Shown piece by piece: positions 54,230-64,000 of a DNA stretch of 64,000 nucleotides (its first letter is position 1; the number at the start of each line of letters is the position of its first letter). The notes under the pieces are model-generated. The model ran no database searches. It was not told the origin of the DNA and saw nothing but the letters and a program-made list of their open reading frames with translations. Location: contig JAFLBN010000007.1 in the NCBI GenBank assembly GCA_017303395.1, forward strand, positions 124,001 through 188,000. Direction: 5' to 3'. This stretch comes from Chitinophagales bacterium (GTDB taxonomy: Bacteria > Bacteroidota > Bacteroidia > Chitinophagales > Chitinophagaceae). A program made the translations under genes and the position numbers.

Positions 54230-55189
54230 ATGCAGTTTTTGGATTTTGAAAAGCCATTAGAAGAACTATATCAGCAAATGAACAAGCTGAAGGAGATGTC
54301 TGCCAAGAATCAGGTAGATGTATCTGCAACTGTTCGTGAATTGGAGGCTTCCATAGAAAAAACAAGGGAAAAGATATATACAGGACTTACGCCATGGCAG
54401 CGTGTACAATTGAGCCGCCACCCTGAGCGTCCGTACACATTATATTATATTGAAAAGATATTCAGCAACTTCACAGAGCTTTATGGCGACCGTCAGGTAA
54501 AAGACGACAAAGCCATGGTGGGTGGTATGGCAGAGCTGGATGGCATGCCTGTAATGGTAATGGGCCAGCAGAAAGGTATCAATACCAAAATGCGCCAGTT
54601 GCGTAATTTCGGTATGGCCAATCCTGAAGGCTATCGCAAAGCACTTCGCCTGATGAAAATGGCTGAAAAATTCAACAGGCCTATCATTACTTTCATCGAT
54701 ACGCCCGGTGCATTCCCTGGCTTGGAGGCTGAAGAGCGTGGACAAGGCGAGGCTATTGCCCGTAATCTGTTCGAGATGATAAACCTGAAAGTACCTGTTA
54801 TCTGTGTTATTATAGGTGAGGGTGCATCGGGTGGTGCGTTGGGCATTGGCATTGGCGATAAAGTAGCCATGCTGGAAAATACATGGTATACCGTTATTTC
54901 TCCTGAAAACTGCTCTACTATATTGTGGCGCAGCTGGGACTATAAGGTAAAAGCGGCTGAACAGCTGAGGCTTACATCTACAGATATGAAAAACTTTGAG
55001 CTGGTAGATGACGTAGTTGCAGAACCAGTAGGTGGTGCACATGCAAAGCCTGAAGATATGGCTGCAACGCTGAAAACATACCTGCTGGGTGCTTTGGCAG
55101 AGCTGAATAAGAAAGATGCTGAAACACGTATAGAGCAACGCATTGAGAAGTTCTCTAAAATGGGCTTCTATGATGAAGTAAGCGAATAG
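54230..55189 (+). CDS. accA: Acetyl-CoA carboxylase carboxyltransferase subunit alpha
   Basis: This 319-residue protein has [19 protein letters not shown] at the N-terminus, [15 protein letters not shown], then [23 protein letters not shown] and [16 protein letters not shown]. These form the crotonase-fold active site of AccA. It transfers carboxyl to acetyl-CoA in fatty-acid synthesis with AccD and biotinyl-AccB, which are not in this window. An exact -7 box TACTTTTG lies at 54202-54209, without a clear -33 box. Confidence 0.97.
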   Translation: MQFLDFEKPLEELYQQMNKLKEMSAKNQVDVSATVRELEASIEKTREKIYTGLTPWQRVQLSRHPERPYTLYYIEKIFSNFTELYGDRQVKDDKAMVGGMAELDGMPVMVMGQQKGINTKMRQLRNFGMANPEGYRKALRLMKMAEKFNRPIITFIDTPGAFPGLEAEERGQGEAIARNLFEMINLKVPVICVIIGEGASGGALGIGIGDKVAMLENTWYTVISPENCSTILWRSWDYKVKAAEQLRLTSTDMKNFELVDDVVAEPVGGAHAKPEDMAATLKTYLLGALAELNKKDAETRIEQRIEKFSKMGFYDEVSE

Positions 55190-55246
55190 TACACTAAACA
55201 CAACAAAAAAACCGGGCATAAAAGGATTAAAATCCCGGCCTTCAAT

Positions 55247-56125
55247 ATGAATCAATTTCGTGGTACAGGTGTTGCACTGATAACACCTTTCAACACTGAC
55301 GGCAGTGTAGATTACGCAGCGCTTGAAACGCTGGTAAATCATGTGATAACAGGTGGCGTTAATTATCTGGTAGCTTTAGGTACTACCAGCGAGGCGCCTA
55401 CTCTGAGTGCGGATGAGCGAAAACAGGTGTTGAAGTTTATTGTAGATAAATGCAATAAACGTGTACCCGTAGTTTGTGGTATTGGTGGCAATAATACTGC
55501 TGAAGTTATTGCACAGCTTAGTGAATATGATCTTAGCGGTGTAGATGGGATACTGACTGTAGTGCCTTACTACAACAAACCTACACAAGAAGGTTTGTAT
55601 CAACACTTTAAAGCAATAGCACAGGCTACTACAAAAGCTATTATACTATACAACGTACCCGGCCGTACAGTTACCAATATGCTACCTGCTACAACATTGC
55701 GCCTTGCAAATGAATTCAAGCACATAGTAGCGGTAAAAGAAGCAAGCGGTAACATGAGCCAGTGTATGGACCTTGTGCAGGGTAAGCCATCGCACTTTGC
55801 TGTTCTTTCAGGCGATGATGATCTGGTACTGCCACAAGTAGCTATTGGCATGGAGGGGGTAATATCTGTTGCTGCCAACTGCTTTGCCAAAGATTTTACA
55901 ACAATGGTAAATGATGCAATTGCTGGCAATTACAACAATTCGCAACAATTGCACTACAAGATGCTGGAAGGCATTAGGCTGTTGTTTGCAGAGGGTAACC
56001 CTGCAGGTGTGAAATGTGTATTGAAACAAATGAACATTTGCAAAGACACAGTACGCCTGCCGTTGGTAAATGTCCGTGTCGAAACTGAGCAAAAAATCGT
56101 TCAGTACCTGAAGAACAATTACTAA
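55247..56125 (+). CDS. dapA: 4-hydroxy-tetrahydrodipicolinate synthase
   Basis: This 292-residue TIM-barrel aldolase has GTGVALITPFNTDGSVDY at the start, VALGTTSEAPTLSADER, the Tyr in TVVPYYNKPTQEGLYQHF, YNVPGRTVTNM, and the Schiff-base Lys in IVAVKEASGN. It condenses pyruvate and aspartate semialdehyde in lysine and diaminopimelate synthesis. It lies 57 bp after accA. A CCGGG/CCCGG hairpin (55212-55238) between them may attenuate read-through. Confidence 0.96.
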   Translation: MNQFRGTGVALITPFNTDGSVDYAALETLVNHVITGGVNYLVALGTTSEAPTLSADERKQVLKFIVDKCNKRVPVVCGIGGNNTAEVIAQLSEYDLSGVDGILTVVPYYNKPTQEGLYQHFKAIAQATTKAIILYNVPGRTVTNMLPATTLRLANEFKHIVAVKEASGNMSQCMDLVQGKPSHFAVLSGDDDLVLPQVAIGMEGVISVAANCFAKDFTTMVNDAIAGNYNNSQQLHYKMLEGIRLLFAEGNPAGVKCVLKQMNICKDTVRLPLVNVRVETEQKIVQYLKNNY

Positions 56126-56178
56126 TTGTTTACTGTTATTATCATTCAATTAGCTAATACTTAATCACATATTATTTA

Positions 56179-56210
56179 TTTGGTTAATAATAGCTGATTT
56201 TCTAACTTTG
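56179..56210 (+). promoter_or_regulatory. Promoter of ahcY
   Basis: TTTG (56179-56182), 20 bases, TAACTTTG (56203-56210), an exact Bacteroidota-type match 37 bp before the ATG. Confidence 0.75.
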
Positions 56211-56247
56211 CGCTTCGAAAAAATAAATCGTAAATAATAGACTGAAT

Positions 56248-57576
56248 ATGAGCACAATGACTCGTTCTGAAATCGACTTCAAACTGCCTTACAAGGTAAA
56301 AGACATGAGCCTTGCTGAATGGGGCCGTAAAGAAATAAAACTGGCTGAAGCAGAAATGCCTGGCCTGATGGCTATCCGTGCTGAATATGGTCCGTCTCAA
56401 CCATTGAAAGGTGCTCGTATAGCAGGTTGCCTGCACATGACTATTCAAACTGCGGTGTTAATTGAAACACTGGTTGCTTTGGGTGCAGAGGTTAAGTGGA
56501 GCTCTTGCAACATCTTCTCTACACAAGACCATGCTGCCGCCGCTATTGCTGCTGCTGGTATAGGTGTATTTGCTTGGAAAGGCCAAACACAGGCAGAAGC
56601 TGACTGGTGTATCGAACAAACACTGTTCTTCGGTGGTGCAGACCGTCCTTTGAACATGATATTGGATGATGGTGGCGACCTTACCAACATGGTACTAGAC
56701 AACTACACTGAATTGATCCAACACATCAAAGGTATCAGTGAGGAAACTACAACAGGTGTTCACCGTTTGTATGAGCGTGTAACGAAAGGTACATTACCAA
56801 TGCCTGCTATCAATGTAAACGACTCTGTTACAAAATCTAAATTCGATAACAAATACGGTTGTAAAGAATCACTGGTTGACTCTATCCGCCGTGCTACAGA
56901 CGTAATGATGGCTGGTAAAGTAGCTGTTGTTGGTGGTTATGGCGACGTAGGTAAAGGTTCTGCAGAATCACTGCGTGGCGCAGGTGCTCGTGTTATCGTT
57001 ACAGAAATCGATCCTATTTGCGCACTGCAGGCTGCAATGGATGGCTTTGAAGTAAAGAAAATGGTTGATGCTGTTAAAGAAGCAGACATCATCGTTACAG
57101 CTTCCGGTTGCCGCGACCTGATTACAGAGCAACACTTCCGCCTTATGAAAGACAAAGCTATCGTTTGTAACATCGGCCACTTCGATATCGAAATCGATAT
57201 GGCTTGGTTGAATGATGCTTATGGTAGCACTAAAAATACCATCAAACCACAGGTTGATTTGTACACAATAGATGGTAAAGACGTGATAGTACTGGCAGAA
57301 GGCCGTCTGGTGAATCTGGGTTGTGCTACAGGCCACCCATCATTTGTAATGAGTAACTCATTCAGCAACCAGACATTGGCTCAGATAGAACTGTGGAATA
57401 ACCACAGCAACTACGAAAATAAAGTGTATGTGCTGCCTAAACATCTGGATGAGAAAGTAGCTCGTCTGCACCTTGCTAAAATTGGTGTGGAACTGGATGT
57501 ACTGACAGATGCGCAATCTAGCTATCTGGGTATTTCTAAAGAAGGTCCTTTCAAACCTGAAATGTACCGTTACTAA
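56248..57576 (+). CDS. ahcY: S-adenosylhomocysteinase
   Basis: This 442-residue NAD-dependent enzyme has [19 protein letters not shown] at the N-terminus, [37 protein letters not shown] leading to the Rossmann [36 protein letters not shown], and the C-terminal FKPEMYRY. It splits S-adenosylhomocysteine to adenosine and homocysteine. The methionine synthase nearby recycles the homocysteine. A strong promoter and terminator bracket it as a single unit. Confidence 0.98.
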   Translation: MSTMTRSEIDFKLPYKVKDMSLAEWGRKEIKLAEAEMPGLMAIRAEYGPSQPLKGARIAGCLHMTIQTAVLIETLVALGAEVKWSSCNIFSTQDHAAAAIAAAGIGVFAWKGQTQAEADWCIEQTLFFGGADRPLNMILDDGGDLTNMVLDNYTELIQHIKGISEETTTGVHRLYERVTKGTLPMPAINVNDSVTKSKFDNKYGCKESLVDSIRRATDVMMAGKVAVVGGYGDVGKGSAESLRGAGARVIVTEIDPICALQAAMDGFEVKKMVDAVKEADIIVTASGCRDLITEQHFRLMKDKAIVCNIGHFDIEIDMAWLNDAYGSTKNTIKPQVDLYTIDGKDVIVLAEGRLVNLGCATGHPSFVMSNSFSNQTLAQIELWNNHSNYENKVYVLPKHLDEKVARLHLAKIGVELDVLTDAQSSYLGISKEGPFKPEMYRY

Positions 57577-57600
57577 TCGTAATCATAACCGATTATATCA

Positions 57601-57633
57601 TTTAAGGCTCCCGTTAGGGAGCCTTAAATTTTT
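57601..57633 (+). terminator. Terminator of ahcY
   Basis: TTTAAGGCTCCC (57601-57612) pairs exactly with GGGAGCCTTAAA (57617-57628) around GTTA and is followed by five T. Confidence 0.9.
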
Positions 57634-57718
57634 CCGATTATATAAGAAAGCTTTCCCGAAATGAGAAAGCATACTGTTCCAGTCAGTTTTTCTTTGTAGT
57701 AGAAATAGGTGTTTTGTT

Positions 57719-57967
57719 ATGAAGCATACAGCTACTACTGCAATTTCAAAAGAAAGGATTCCGAGGTTTATAAGAACCGATGTTCTGATGCTTAAGGATA
57801 AAAAAGATACCCGACTGCTTTATGTAGAGAAGTTTAAGACTATCTTTTCTCCTGAAAGAAATAAGCAGATATATACAGGTCTTATTGTCTGCTATTGGCA
57901 GGATGCCAAAGACTACAAAAAAGACGTGTTTGCAGAAGACAGCCTTGTACTGGCTTATAAGGGCTAA
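57719..57967 (+). CDS. Hypothetical small protein
   Basis: This 82-residue, basic, soluble protein has no recognised family, signal peptide or membrane segment. It starts at the ATG at 57719 and ends four bases before the convergent PAP2-like gene. The composition is plausible for a real gene (clear strand/helix alternation in YVEKFKTIFSPERNKQIYT, YWQDAKDYKKDVF) but there is no functional clue. Confidence 0.5.
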   Translation: MKHTATTAISKERIPRFIRTDVLMLKDKKDTRLLYVEKFKTIFSPERNKQIYTGLIVCYWQDAKDYKKDVFAEDSLVLAYKG

Positions 57968-57971
57968 GCCA

Positions 57972-58637
57972 CTACCAGATAATATAAATATAAGCTGCTA
58001 CCTGTGCTATAATGCCAAGTGCGTAACCGGCCCATATTTCACCCGGCTTATGTGCGCCAAGCAACAGGCGTGCTGTACCTATAATGCCGCATATAATAAG
58101 TGATACAAACAGCGGCAGCATCATATTTACAGGATTGGTAAGCAGCAGCACAATCATCACTCCGAGGAAACCTCCGGCAGCACTTGTGTGCATACTTATC
58201 TTAAAGAAGATATTGAGTATGAACAATAATATGATACCCCAGAAATTGCCAAGGAGCATTACACGTAGTATAAGCGGCGCATCTATATTCTTAAACACAT
58301 GATATGCCCAGAAATAAAATATCATCGTACCTATCAGTGGTATGATGCGGTCTTTAGGGTCGTGCATGTAGATGCTCTGTATAAACCCTAATCCTTTTAA
58401 CAGAAGTGTGGTAAGCAATGGGAAAGCCAGTGTATTGATGGCTATGATGGCAAGCAGTTTTGAAAACATCTTACTGTCGACACCTGCAAAACCTGCCGGG
58501 GCAAGTTTGTATAATAATGCAAACAATACTGTAGGCATAAATACAGGGTGGAATACGAACGATATTATCGTTGCAATAATCCTCAACGGTTTTGATTCTG
58601 TACCTGCTACTGCTGCGTCTTTTCTTATTTCACTCAT
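57972..58637 (-). CDS. PAP2-like membrane phosphatase family protein
   Basis: This 221-residue membrane protein has about six helices and the three PAP2 motifs in altered form. Motif 1 is DPKDRIIPL (K and R kept), motif 2 is KISMHTSAAGG with MHT in place of the usual SGH, and motif 3 is GTARLLLGAHKPGEIWAGY with the His kept and Glu at the last acidic position. It may be a lipid phosphatase of lipid A or undecaprenyl type, or an altered relative. It lies four bases after metH on the same strand. Confidence 0.65.
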   Translation of the reverse strand: MSEIRKDAAVAGTESKPLRIIATIISFVFHPVFMPTVLFALLYKLAPAGFAGVDSKMFSKLLAIIAINTLAFPLLTTLLLKGLGFIQSIYMHDPKDRIIPLIGTMIFYFWAYHVFKNIDAPLILRVMLLGNFWGIILLFILNIFFKISMHTSAAGGFLGVMIVLLLTNPVNMMLPLFVSLIICGIIGTARLLLGAHKPGEIWAGYALGIIAQVAAYIYIIW

Positions 58638-58641
58638 AGTC

Positions 58642-61344
58642 TTATGCTTCTAATACCGGCCTTAGCCATTTAGTCATTTCTTCTATCGACATGCCTTTGC
58701 GTTTAGCATAGTCTTCCAACTGGTCGGGCATTATTTTATTAATACCGAAGTAGGTGCTTTGCGGATGACTGAAATACCAACCACAAACAGATGCTGCAGG
58801 ATACATAGCCAACGATTCTGTCAATTGTATGCCTGCATTTTCAGATGCATTCAGCAGGCTGAAAAGTTTGTGTTTCTCTGTATGGTCTGGACAAGCAGGG
58901 TAGCCCGGTGCCGGACGGATACCCTGATAAGTTTCTTTTACCAGTTCTTCATTGCTAAGGTTCTCGTCTTTTGCATATCCCCAGTACTGTGTACGCACTT
59001 TTTTATGCAGCAGTTCTGCAAATGCTTCCGCAAGCCTGTCTGCCAGCGCCTGCAGCATTATTTTGTTATAATCATCGTGGCTGTCTGCAAATGCTTTGAG
59101 GTATGGTTCTATACCATGTATACTTACGGCAAATGCGCCTACATAATCCTTTGCTACAGGGCTTACAAAATCTGCCAGTGAGAAGTGAGGCTGATTAGCT
59201 GCTTTCTTCTGTTGTTGGCGCAGTGATTCTAATGTTTGCAACGTATTACCTGTATCATCTTTCAGTACTATAGTATCAGGTGCTGTTTTTACAGCATTCC
59301 AAAAACCAATAACGCCTTCTGCATGCAGCCAATTTTCGGTAACTATCCTATCAAGTAATGCATTAGCATCGTTAAACAATTTAGTTGCCTCTGCGCCAAC
59401 GTTTGCATCCTTCAGTATTTCAGGATACTTACCTTTCATTTCCCATGTTATGAAGAAAGGCCCCCAGTCTATATACTCGCGTATTTCAGCAAGGTCGTGG
59501 TCTTCAAATACTTTTGCTCCTGTGAATTCAGGTGCTGGTGGGGTGTAGTTGCTCCAATCTATTTTAACAGGGTTTTGTTGTGCTTCTGCAAACGTTACAT
59601 ATTCTTTTGCGGCGCGTTTGCTCGCAAAGTCTTCCTGTAGTTTTGTGTATTCAGTTTGTATGCTGCTGAGGAAGTCTGTTTTCTGCTCATTGCTCAGCAG
59701 GCTACCTGCAACCGTTACACTGCGGCTCGCGTCCAACACGTATACTACACCATTGTCGTATTCCGGTGCAATCTTTACGGCTGTGTGTGTGCGCGATGTA
59801 GTAGCACCACCGATCAGCAATGGTTGCTTCATGCCGCGGCGTTTCATCTCTTTTGCCACATGCACCATCTCATCCAGCGATGGTGTTATCAAACCACTCA
59901 AGCCGATGATGTCTACATTTTCTTTTTGAGCTGTGTCCAGAATTTTATCTGCCGGTACCATTACACCGAGGTCTATAATATCGTAGCCATTACAGCCAAG
60001 CACTACACCTACAATGTTCTTCCCGATATCGTGTACATCGCCTTTTACGGTAGCCATCAGTATTTTGGCTGCGCCTGCACCTTCTTTGTTTTCAGTGCCA
60101 GCTGCAAGGTGAGCAAGACGACGTTCTTCTTTTTCAGCTTCGATGAACGGTGTCAGTACTGCTACGCTTTTCTTCATTACACGGGCGCTCTTTACCACCT
60201 GTGGTAAGAACATTTTACCACTGCCAAACAAATCGCCCACTACATTCATGCCATCCATCAACGGACCTTCAATTACATCCAGTGGCTTAGGATATTTCTG
60301 ACGAGCCTCTTCAGTATCTTCATCTATATATTCGGTGATACCGTTTACGAGCGCGTGTTTCAAGCGCTCTTCTACACTGGCACTGCGCCATGCTTCATCT
60401 TTCTTTTCTTCCTTGCCTGTAGCTTTTACAGTTTCTGCAAATGCAACAAGGCGCTCTGTAGAGTCAGGGCGGCGGTTAAGAATAACATCTTCGCAAAGCT
60501 CGCGTAGCTGTGGTTCTATCTCATCATATACTACCAACTGGCCTGCGTTCACAATGCCCATATCCATGCCTGCTTTGATGGCATGGTACAGGAATACGCT
60601 GTGTATAGCCTCGCGCACATGGTCGTTGCCACGGAAAGAGAACGATACATTGCTGACACCACCACTCACTTTGGTAAGCGGCATGCGTTGTTTGATGATG
60701 CGTGTAGCTTCTATGAAGTCGATAGCATAATTGTTATGCTCTTCAATACCTGTTGCTACTGCAAATATGTTGGGGTCGAATATGATGTCTTGCGGAGCGA
60801 AACCAACTTTCTGTGTGAGAATGTCATAAGCGCGTTGGCAGATGTCTACACGGCGTTGCAATGTGTCGGCCTGTCCGTTTTCGTCAAAAGCCATCACAAT
60901 AACAGCAGCACCAAAACTTCTGCAAATGATAGCCTGCTCCACAAATTTCTCTTCACCTTCCTTCAGCGATATTGAGTTTACGATACACTTGCCCTGTATA
61001 CACTTAAGCCCTGCCAGTATAATGGAGAATTTAGAAGAGTCAAGCATCACAGGTATTTTGGCTATATCAGGCTCGCTCTGCAGCAGGTTGATGAAAGTAG
61101 TCATTGCTTTTTCACCATCCAGCAGGGCATCGTCCATATTTACGTCCAGTACCTGCGCACCGTTCTCTACCTGTTGGCGTGCAACAGATAAAGCCTCTTC
61201 GTATTTGTTCTCTTTAATTAATCGTGCAAACTTCTTAGAGCCTGTAACGTTGGTACGTTCACCTACGTTTACAAAGTTGGTTTCGGGACGAACCACTAAT
61301 GGTTCTAGTCCGCTCAATCTCAAATATGGCCTAATCTCAGACAT
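58642..61344 (-). CDS. metH: Methionine synthase, cobalamin-dependent, lacking the Hcy module
   Basis: This 900-residue protein has a methyltetrahydrofolate-binding (pterin) domain ([18 protein letters not shown] at residue about 25), a B12 cap helix domain, and the B12-binding domain with [20 protein letters not shown] (His ligand). The C-terminal activation domain reads [16 protein letters not shown]. The N-terminal homocysteine-binding part of standard MetH is absent, as usual in Bacteroidota, where a separate gene encodes it; that gene is not in this window. No cobalamin riboswitch was seen upstream. An exact -7 box TACCTTTG lies on the minus strand at 61375-61382. Confidence 0.96.
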   Translation of the reverse strand: MSEIRPYLRLSGLEPLVVRPETNFVNVGERTNVTGSKKFARLIKENKYEEALSVARQQVENGAQVLDVNMDDALLDGEKAMTTFINLLQSEPDIAKIPVMLDSSKFSIILAGLKCIQGKCIVNSISLKEGEEKFVEQAIICRSFGAAVIVMAFDENGQADTLQRRVDICQRAYDILTQKVGFAPQDIIFDPNIFAVATGIEEHNNYAIDFIEATRIIKQRMPLTKVSGGVSNVSFSFRGNDHVREAIHSVFLYHAIKAGMDMGIVNAGQLVVYDEIEPQLRELCEDVILNRRPDSTERLVAFAETVKATGKEEKKDEAWRSASVEERLKHALVNGITEYIDEDTEEARQKYPKPLDVIEGPLMDGMNVVGDLFGSGKMFLPQVVKSARVMKKSVAVLTPFIEAEKEERRLAHLAAGTENKEGAGAAKILMATVKGDVHDIGKNIVGVVLGCNGYDIIDLGVMVPADKILDTAQKENVDIIGLSGLITPSLDEMVHVAKEMKRRGMKQPLLIGGATTSRTHTAVKIAPEYDNGVVYVLDASRSVTVAGSLLSNEQKTDFLSSIQTEYTKLQEDFASKRAAKEYVTFAEAQQNPVKIDWSNYTPPAPEFTGAKVFEDHDLAEIREYIDWGPFFITWEMKGKYPEILKDANVGAEATKLFNDANALLDRIVTENWLHAEGVIGFWNAVKTAPDTIVLKDDTGNTLQTLESLRQQQKKAANQPHFSLADFVSPVAKDYVGAFAVSIHGIEPYLKAFADSHDDYNKIMLQALADRLAEAFAELLHKKVRTQYWGYAKDENLSNEELVKETYQGIRPAPGYPACPDHTEKHKLFSLLNASENAGIQLTESLAMYPAASVCGWYFSHPQSTYFGINKIMPDQLEDYAKRKGMSIEEMTKWLRPVLEA

Positions 61345-61406
61345 CAGTTAGTTGGTATATGCTAAAAACGTTTGCAAAGGTAATATAATGTGATGTCAAT
61401 ACATGC

Positions 61407-61431
61407 AAAAAGCCGTTCCCGAACGGCTTTT
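61407..61431 (-). terminator. Terminator between the lipoprotein gene and metH
   Basis: AAAAAGCCGTTC (61407-61418) and GAACGGCTTTT (61421-61431) form an 11-bp stem around CC. On the minus strand it follows the lipoprotein gene's stop. Confidence 0.8.
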
Positions 61432-61452
61432 GTAAAGAATATGTAATGTTGA

Positions 61453-61865
61453 CTATTTGTCGGCTGTAGCTCCTGTTATATCTACCGCTACTGATGCAGT
61501 GCCTTTGGGCTTCTTCATCTTGAATTTAAAAGAAACAGTTTTACCCGGCTTTACTACATCATTTACCGTTTTAATGGCTTTCTCTATAGTACTGCCGCTA
61601 CTGCTTTTGAAGGTGATACGTACCTCAACATCTTTGAACGAAGCGAGGGTGGCTTTGTTTGTTATCTCGCCCTCTACTACTTCCTGATTCAGGAGATTAA
61701 CGTGATTATCGCCTTCAATACGCAGAAACTGCAAAGGGTTCTCGCGTTCTGTTTCTTCCAGCGACTTCTTCTTTTCTTCGTATTTATCAGACGGACGCCG
61801 CTATTGGCAGAGTTGCACGCAACGGCAGCAACCGCTATAAGCGCTATATACAGGGTACGTTTCAT
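61453..61865 (-). pseudogene. Frameshifted small lipoprotein gene
   Basis: The start encodes a clear lipoprotein signal (MKRTLYIALIAVAAVAC with NSANSG after it). The same frame then runs into nonsense. The frame one base over continues from about 61793 as RPSDKYEEKKKSLEETEREN, then QFLRIEGDNHVNLLNQEVVEG and a beta-rich domain to the stop at 61453. The total of 413 bp is one base short of whole codons, consistent with a single-base deletion near 61793-61800. If repaired it would be a 137-residue lipoprotein. It could be a real pseudogene or an assembly error, since the downstream part looks well conserved in composition. Confidence 0.75.
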
Positions 61866-61893
61866 ATTATGAAAATAGAACAAAGCCATGATA

Positions 61894-63990
61894 TTAGCCA
61901 TTTATCAATGTTAAAAACTCGTCTTCGCTAAGGATGGCTACTGTGCCTAGCTTCTTGGCCTTTTCCAGCTTGCTGCCGGCATCTTCGCCAACCACCAGGT
62001 AGTTGAGTTTGCTGCTGACGCTACCAAGCAGTGTGCCGCCTTTTGCTTCTACCATAGCTTCTGCCTCGCTGCGCTTAAAGCGGCTGAGTGTACCTGTAAA
62101 CAGGAAAGACTTGCCTTCCAGTTCGCCACTGCCTTGTTGCGTGTTACGCTTTTGGTTGATTAGGTTAACGCCAGCTTCATCCAGCAGATCTATCATGTGC
62201 CTGTTTTCGGGCGTATGGAAGAAGTGCATAACGGATGCTGCTACTTTAGGACCTACATCGTCAAGTGCCAGCAGTTGCTCTTCGGTATAGTTATATAAAT
62301 CACGTATATGCTCTACTGCATTTGCCAGTGTCTTGGCCATAGTCTCGCCTACATGACGAATGCCGAGGCCGTATATAACACGGTTAAGCGGTTGTGTTTT
62401 AGAATTGTTGATGGCTGTTTGCAGGTTGGTGATAGATTTCTCACCAAAGCCACCAAGCTTACGCACCTCTTCCCAGTTGATATTGAAAATGCCGGGTATG
62501 TTTGGCAGCAAACCAAGCTCATAGAACTTGCGCACATTGGCATCGCCCATGCTGCGTATATCCATCGCGTCTTTACTAGCAAAGTGTATAATGCGTTCTA
62601 CAACCTGTGCAGGACAACTGATGTTAATGCAACGCCATACAGCTTCTTCTTCAGGCTTTTCCAGCTCTTCGTTGCAAATAGGGCAGTGTGTAGGGAAGAT
62701 TATTTTTTCTTCGCTGCCATCGCGAAGTTCTGCTAATGACTTTACAATGTATGGTATTACATCACCCGCACGCTCTACCAGAACGGTATCGCCAATATGC
62801 AGGTCTTTTTCGCGAACCACATCTTCATTGAAAAGTGATATAGAACTAACTGTTACACCACCGATAGGTACCGGTTCTATTTTGGCAACCGGTGTTACAG
62901 AGCCTGTGCGGCCTACCTGAAACTCTACGCGCAAGAGCTTGCTGGTAGCCTGTCTTGCTTTGAACTTGTATGCCACAGCCCAGCGAGGATGGTGGGTGGT
63001 CATACCCATTTTGTCCTGCATGGCAAAGCTGTTTACTTTAATAACAAGACCATCTACCTCATAAGGCAAATCATCTCTTCTTGTTTCAAAGTCTTCGCAA
63101 AATGCTATCACTTCATCAATGCTTTTGAAGCGCTTCATTTCTTTAACAGGAGTAGGGAAGCCTAATTGGTATAACCAGTTGAGTGAATCGTAGTGTGTAT
63201 GTAATGATTGTGGTACAGCAGCTTCACCTGTTTGCGTATAATAGCTGATATGGTATAATATGGCAGATAGTTTGCGCTTTCCAACTTCTTTGGGGTCGAG
63301 TATGCGTAGCGTACCTGATGCAGCATTGCGAGGGTTAGCTAACGGAGATAAGCCTTCTGCAATGCGTTGTGTATTGTATGCCGCAAATACATCTTTATTA
63401 ATAACAACCTCGCCACGAATTTCTATCTGGTTTACATTGTCTTTTGTAAAAGCTGCTGATAGTGGTATAGAACGTATCTGTTTGATATTGATAGTTACTT
63501 CTTCGCCCATCACACCATCGCCTCGTGTAGCACCACGCACCAGTTGCCCATTTTCATATATCAACGATATGCTGGCACCATCGTATTTTGGTTCTGCACA
63601 GTATTCTATTTCATCAGCACCAGCCAGTTCTTTACAGCGCCTGTCCCAGTCGCGGAGGTCATCCGCATTATAAGTGTTGTCAAGGCTCAGCATTGGTACC
63701 AGGTGGCTTACCGCTGGGAATTTTTCACTAAGCCCTTTTGCAACACGTTGCGTAGGGGAGTCTCCTGTTACTTGTTCAGGATATTGCTCTTCCAGATGTT
63801 GCAGTTTTTTGAAGAGGGTATCGTATTCAAAATCTGCCAATACAGGTTCGCTTTGTACATAGTACTTCCAGTCGGCATAGTTCAGCACTTCGCGCAGTTG
63901 CGCAATTGTTTCTTCAACATTACGGCCATCTGTATTAAGTAAGGCTTTAGCCTGTGTATATAAGCGTTGTTCGTCCTGTGTTGTATACAT
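61894..63990 (-). CDS. ligA: NAD-dependent DNA ligase
   Basis: This 698-residue LigA is complete. The adenylation domain has the active Lys in EPKYDGASISLIYENG, then TRGDGVMGEEVT and LANPRNAASGTLR. The OB fold has FQVGRTGSVTPVAKIEP. The C4 zinc finger is CPICNEELEKP and CINISCPAQ. An HhH region and a C-terminal BRCT domain (GKSFLFTGTLSRFKRSEAE) complete it. It seals DNA nicks in replication and repair. The ATG at 63990 is near the window edge and looks like the true start (MYTTQDEQRLYTQAKALL). Confidence 0.98.
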   Translation of the reverse strand: MYTTQDEQRLYTQAKALLNTDGRNVEETIAQLREVLNYADWKYYVQSEPVLADFEYDTLFKKLQHLEEQYPEQVTGDSPTQRVAKGLSEKFPAVSHLVPMLSLDNTYNADDLRDWDRRCKELAGADEIEYCAEPKYDGASISLIYENGQLVRGATRGDGVMGEEVTINIKQIRSIPLSAAFTKDNVNQIEIRGEVVINKDVFAAYNTQRIAEGLSPLANPRNAASGTLRILDPKEVGKRKLSAILYHISYYTQTGEAAVPQSLHTHYDSLNWLYQLGFPTPVKEMKRFKSIDEVIAFCEDFETRRDDLPYEVDGLVIKVNSFAMQDKMGMTTHHPRWAVAYKFKARQATSKLLRVEFQVGRTGSVTPVAKIEPVPIGGVTVSSISLFNEDVVREKDLHIGDTVLVERAGDVIPYIVKSLAELRDGSEEKIIFPTHCPICNEELEKPEEEAVWRCINISCPAQVVERIIHFASKDAMDIRSMGDANVRKFYELGLLPNIPGIFNINWEEVRKLGGFGEKSITNLQTAINNSKTQPLNRVIYGLGIRHVGETMAKTLANAVEHIRDLYNYTEEQLLALDDVGPKVAASVMHFFHTPENRHMIDLLDEAGVNLINQKRNTQQGSGELEGKSFLFTGTLSRFKRSEAEAMVEAKGGTLLGSVSSKLNYLVVGEDAGSKLEKAKKLGTVAILSEDEFLTLING

Positions 63991-64000
63991 AGGACAAAGA

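Noticed and set aside
54440-55342. A 300-codon frame on the minus strand across accA and dapA
   Set aside because: It spans two certain genes, has Cys/His/Arg-rich composition typical of antisense frames, and no ribosome-binding context.
61345-61452. Cobalamin riboswitch before metH
   Set aside because: The leader is only about 100 bp, contains a simple terminator and no B12-box-like sequence.

Overview
The window is an AT-rich chromosomal segment of a Bacteroidota bacterium, most likely in or near the Chitinophagaceae. The evidence is as follows. Six predicted secreted proteins end in type IX secretion (T9SS) C-terminal sorting domains. Recognisable promoters follow the Bacteroidota pattern TTTG-N19..21-TAnnTTTG. 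The cbb3 oxidase has a fused CcoN-CcoO, and MetH lacks its homocysteine-methyltransferase module. All assignments were made by reading the translations; no database search was run.

Layout. (1) 0-9.8 kb is accessory-looking: an AraC-type regulator, a cupin, a small PRPP-synthetase-like protein, a T9SS protein, a membrane protein/histidine kinase/LuxR regulator operon, a large T9SS surface protein, and an exosortase preceded by a 63-residue protein that looks like its minimal sorted substrate. Two near-identical 174-bp direct repeats (1527-1700 and 9405-9578) bracket this block, and a decayed third copy lies at 17.7 kb. (2) 9.8-17.5 kb carries exported redox and phosphatase genes: two c-type-heme proteins, a PhoX-like protein, a di-heme peroxidase and a BamA-type barrel. 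(3) 17.9-31.3 kb: an MBOAT/SGNH acyl-transfer pair, purEK, a TetR regulator, an ABC/HlyD/TolC export operon whose ATPase has eroded motifs, an SbtA-like transporter, a polysaccharide deacetylase and a GNAT protein. (4) 31.3-39.3 kb: groESL, a peroxiredoxin, a T9SS protein, an OmpR-type two-component system and a PNGase F-like T9SS protein. (5) 39.3-39.9 kb: tRNA-Asp followed by a tiny GIY-YIG nuclease gene and a partial, rearranged copy of the same tRNA, which looks like a miniature tRNA-targeting element.

(6) 39.9-54 kb is a respiratory block: a persulfide-dioxygenase/rhodanese protein, then a complete cbb3 set (ccoS, ccoNO, ccoQ, ccoP, ccoG, ccoH, SafE-like) with ccoI and a helical Cys/His protein upstream, and finally a PAS histidine kinase with a receiver-CRP fusion regulator. 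TGA-N6-TCA dyads in front of several of these units suggest that the fusion regulator, or another CRP/FNR protein, controls the block. ccoQ and ccoS are short genes (58 and 51 codons) read directly from the DNA. (7) 54-64 kb holds mostly housekeeping genes: accA, dapA, ahcY, a PAP2-like protein, metH (B12/activation part), a frameshifted lipoprotein gene and ligA.

The observations most worth a second look are the tRNA/GIY-YIG unit, the exosortase with its adjacent minimal substrate inside a repeat-bounded block, and the receiver-CRP regulator with its candidate operators around the cbb3 genes.
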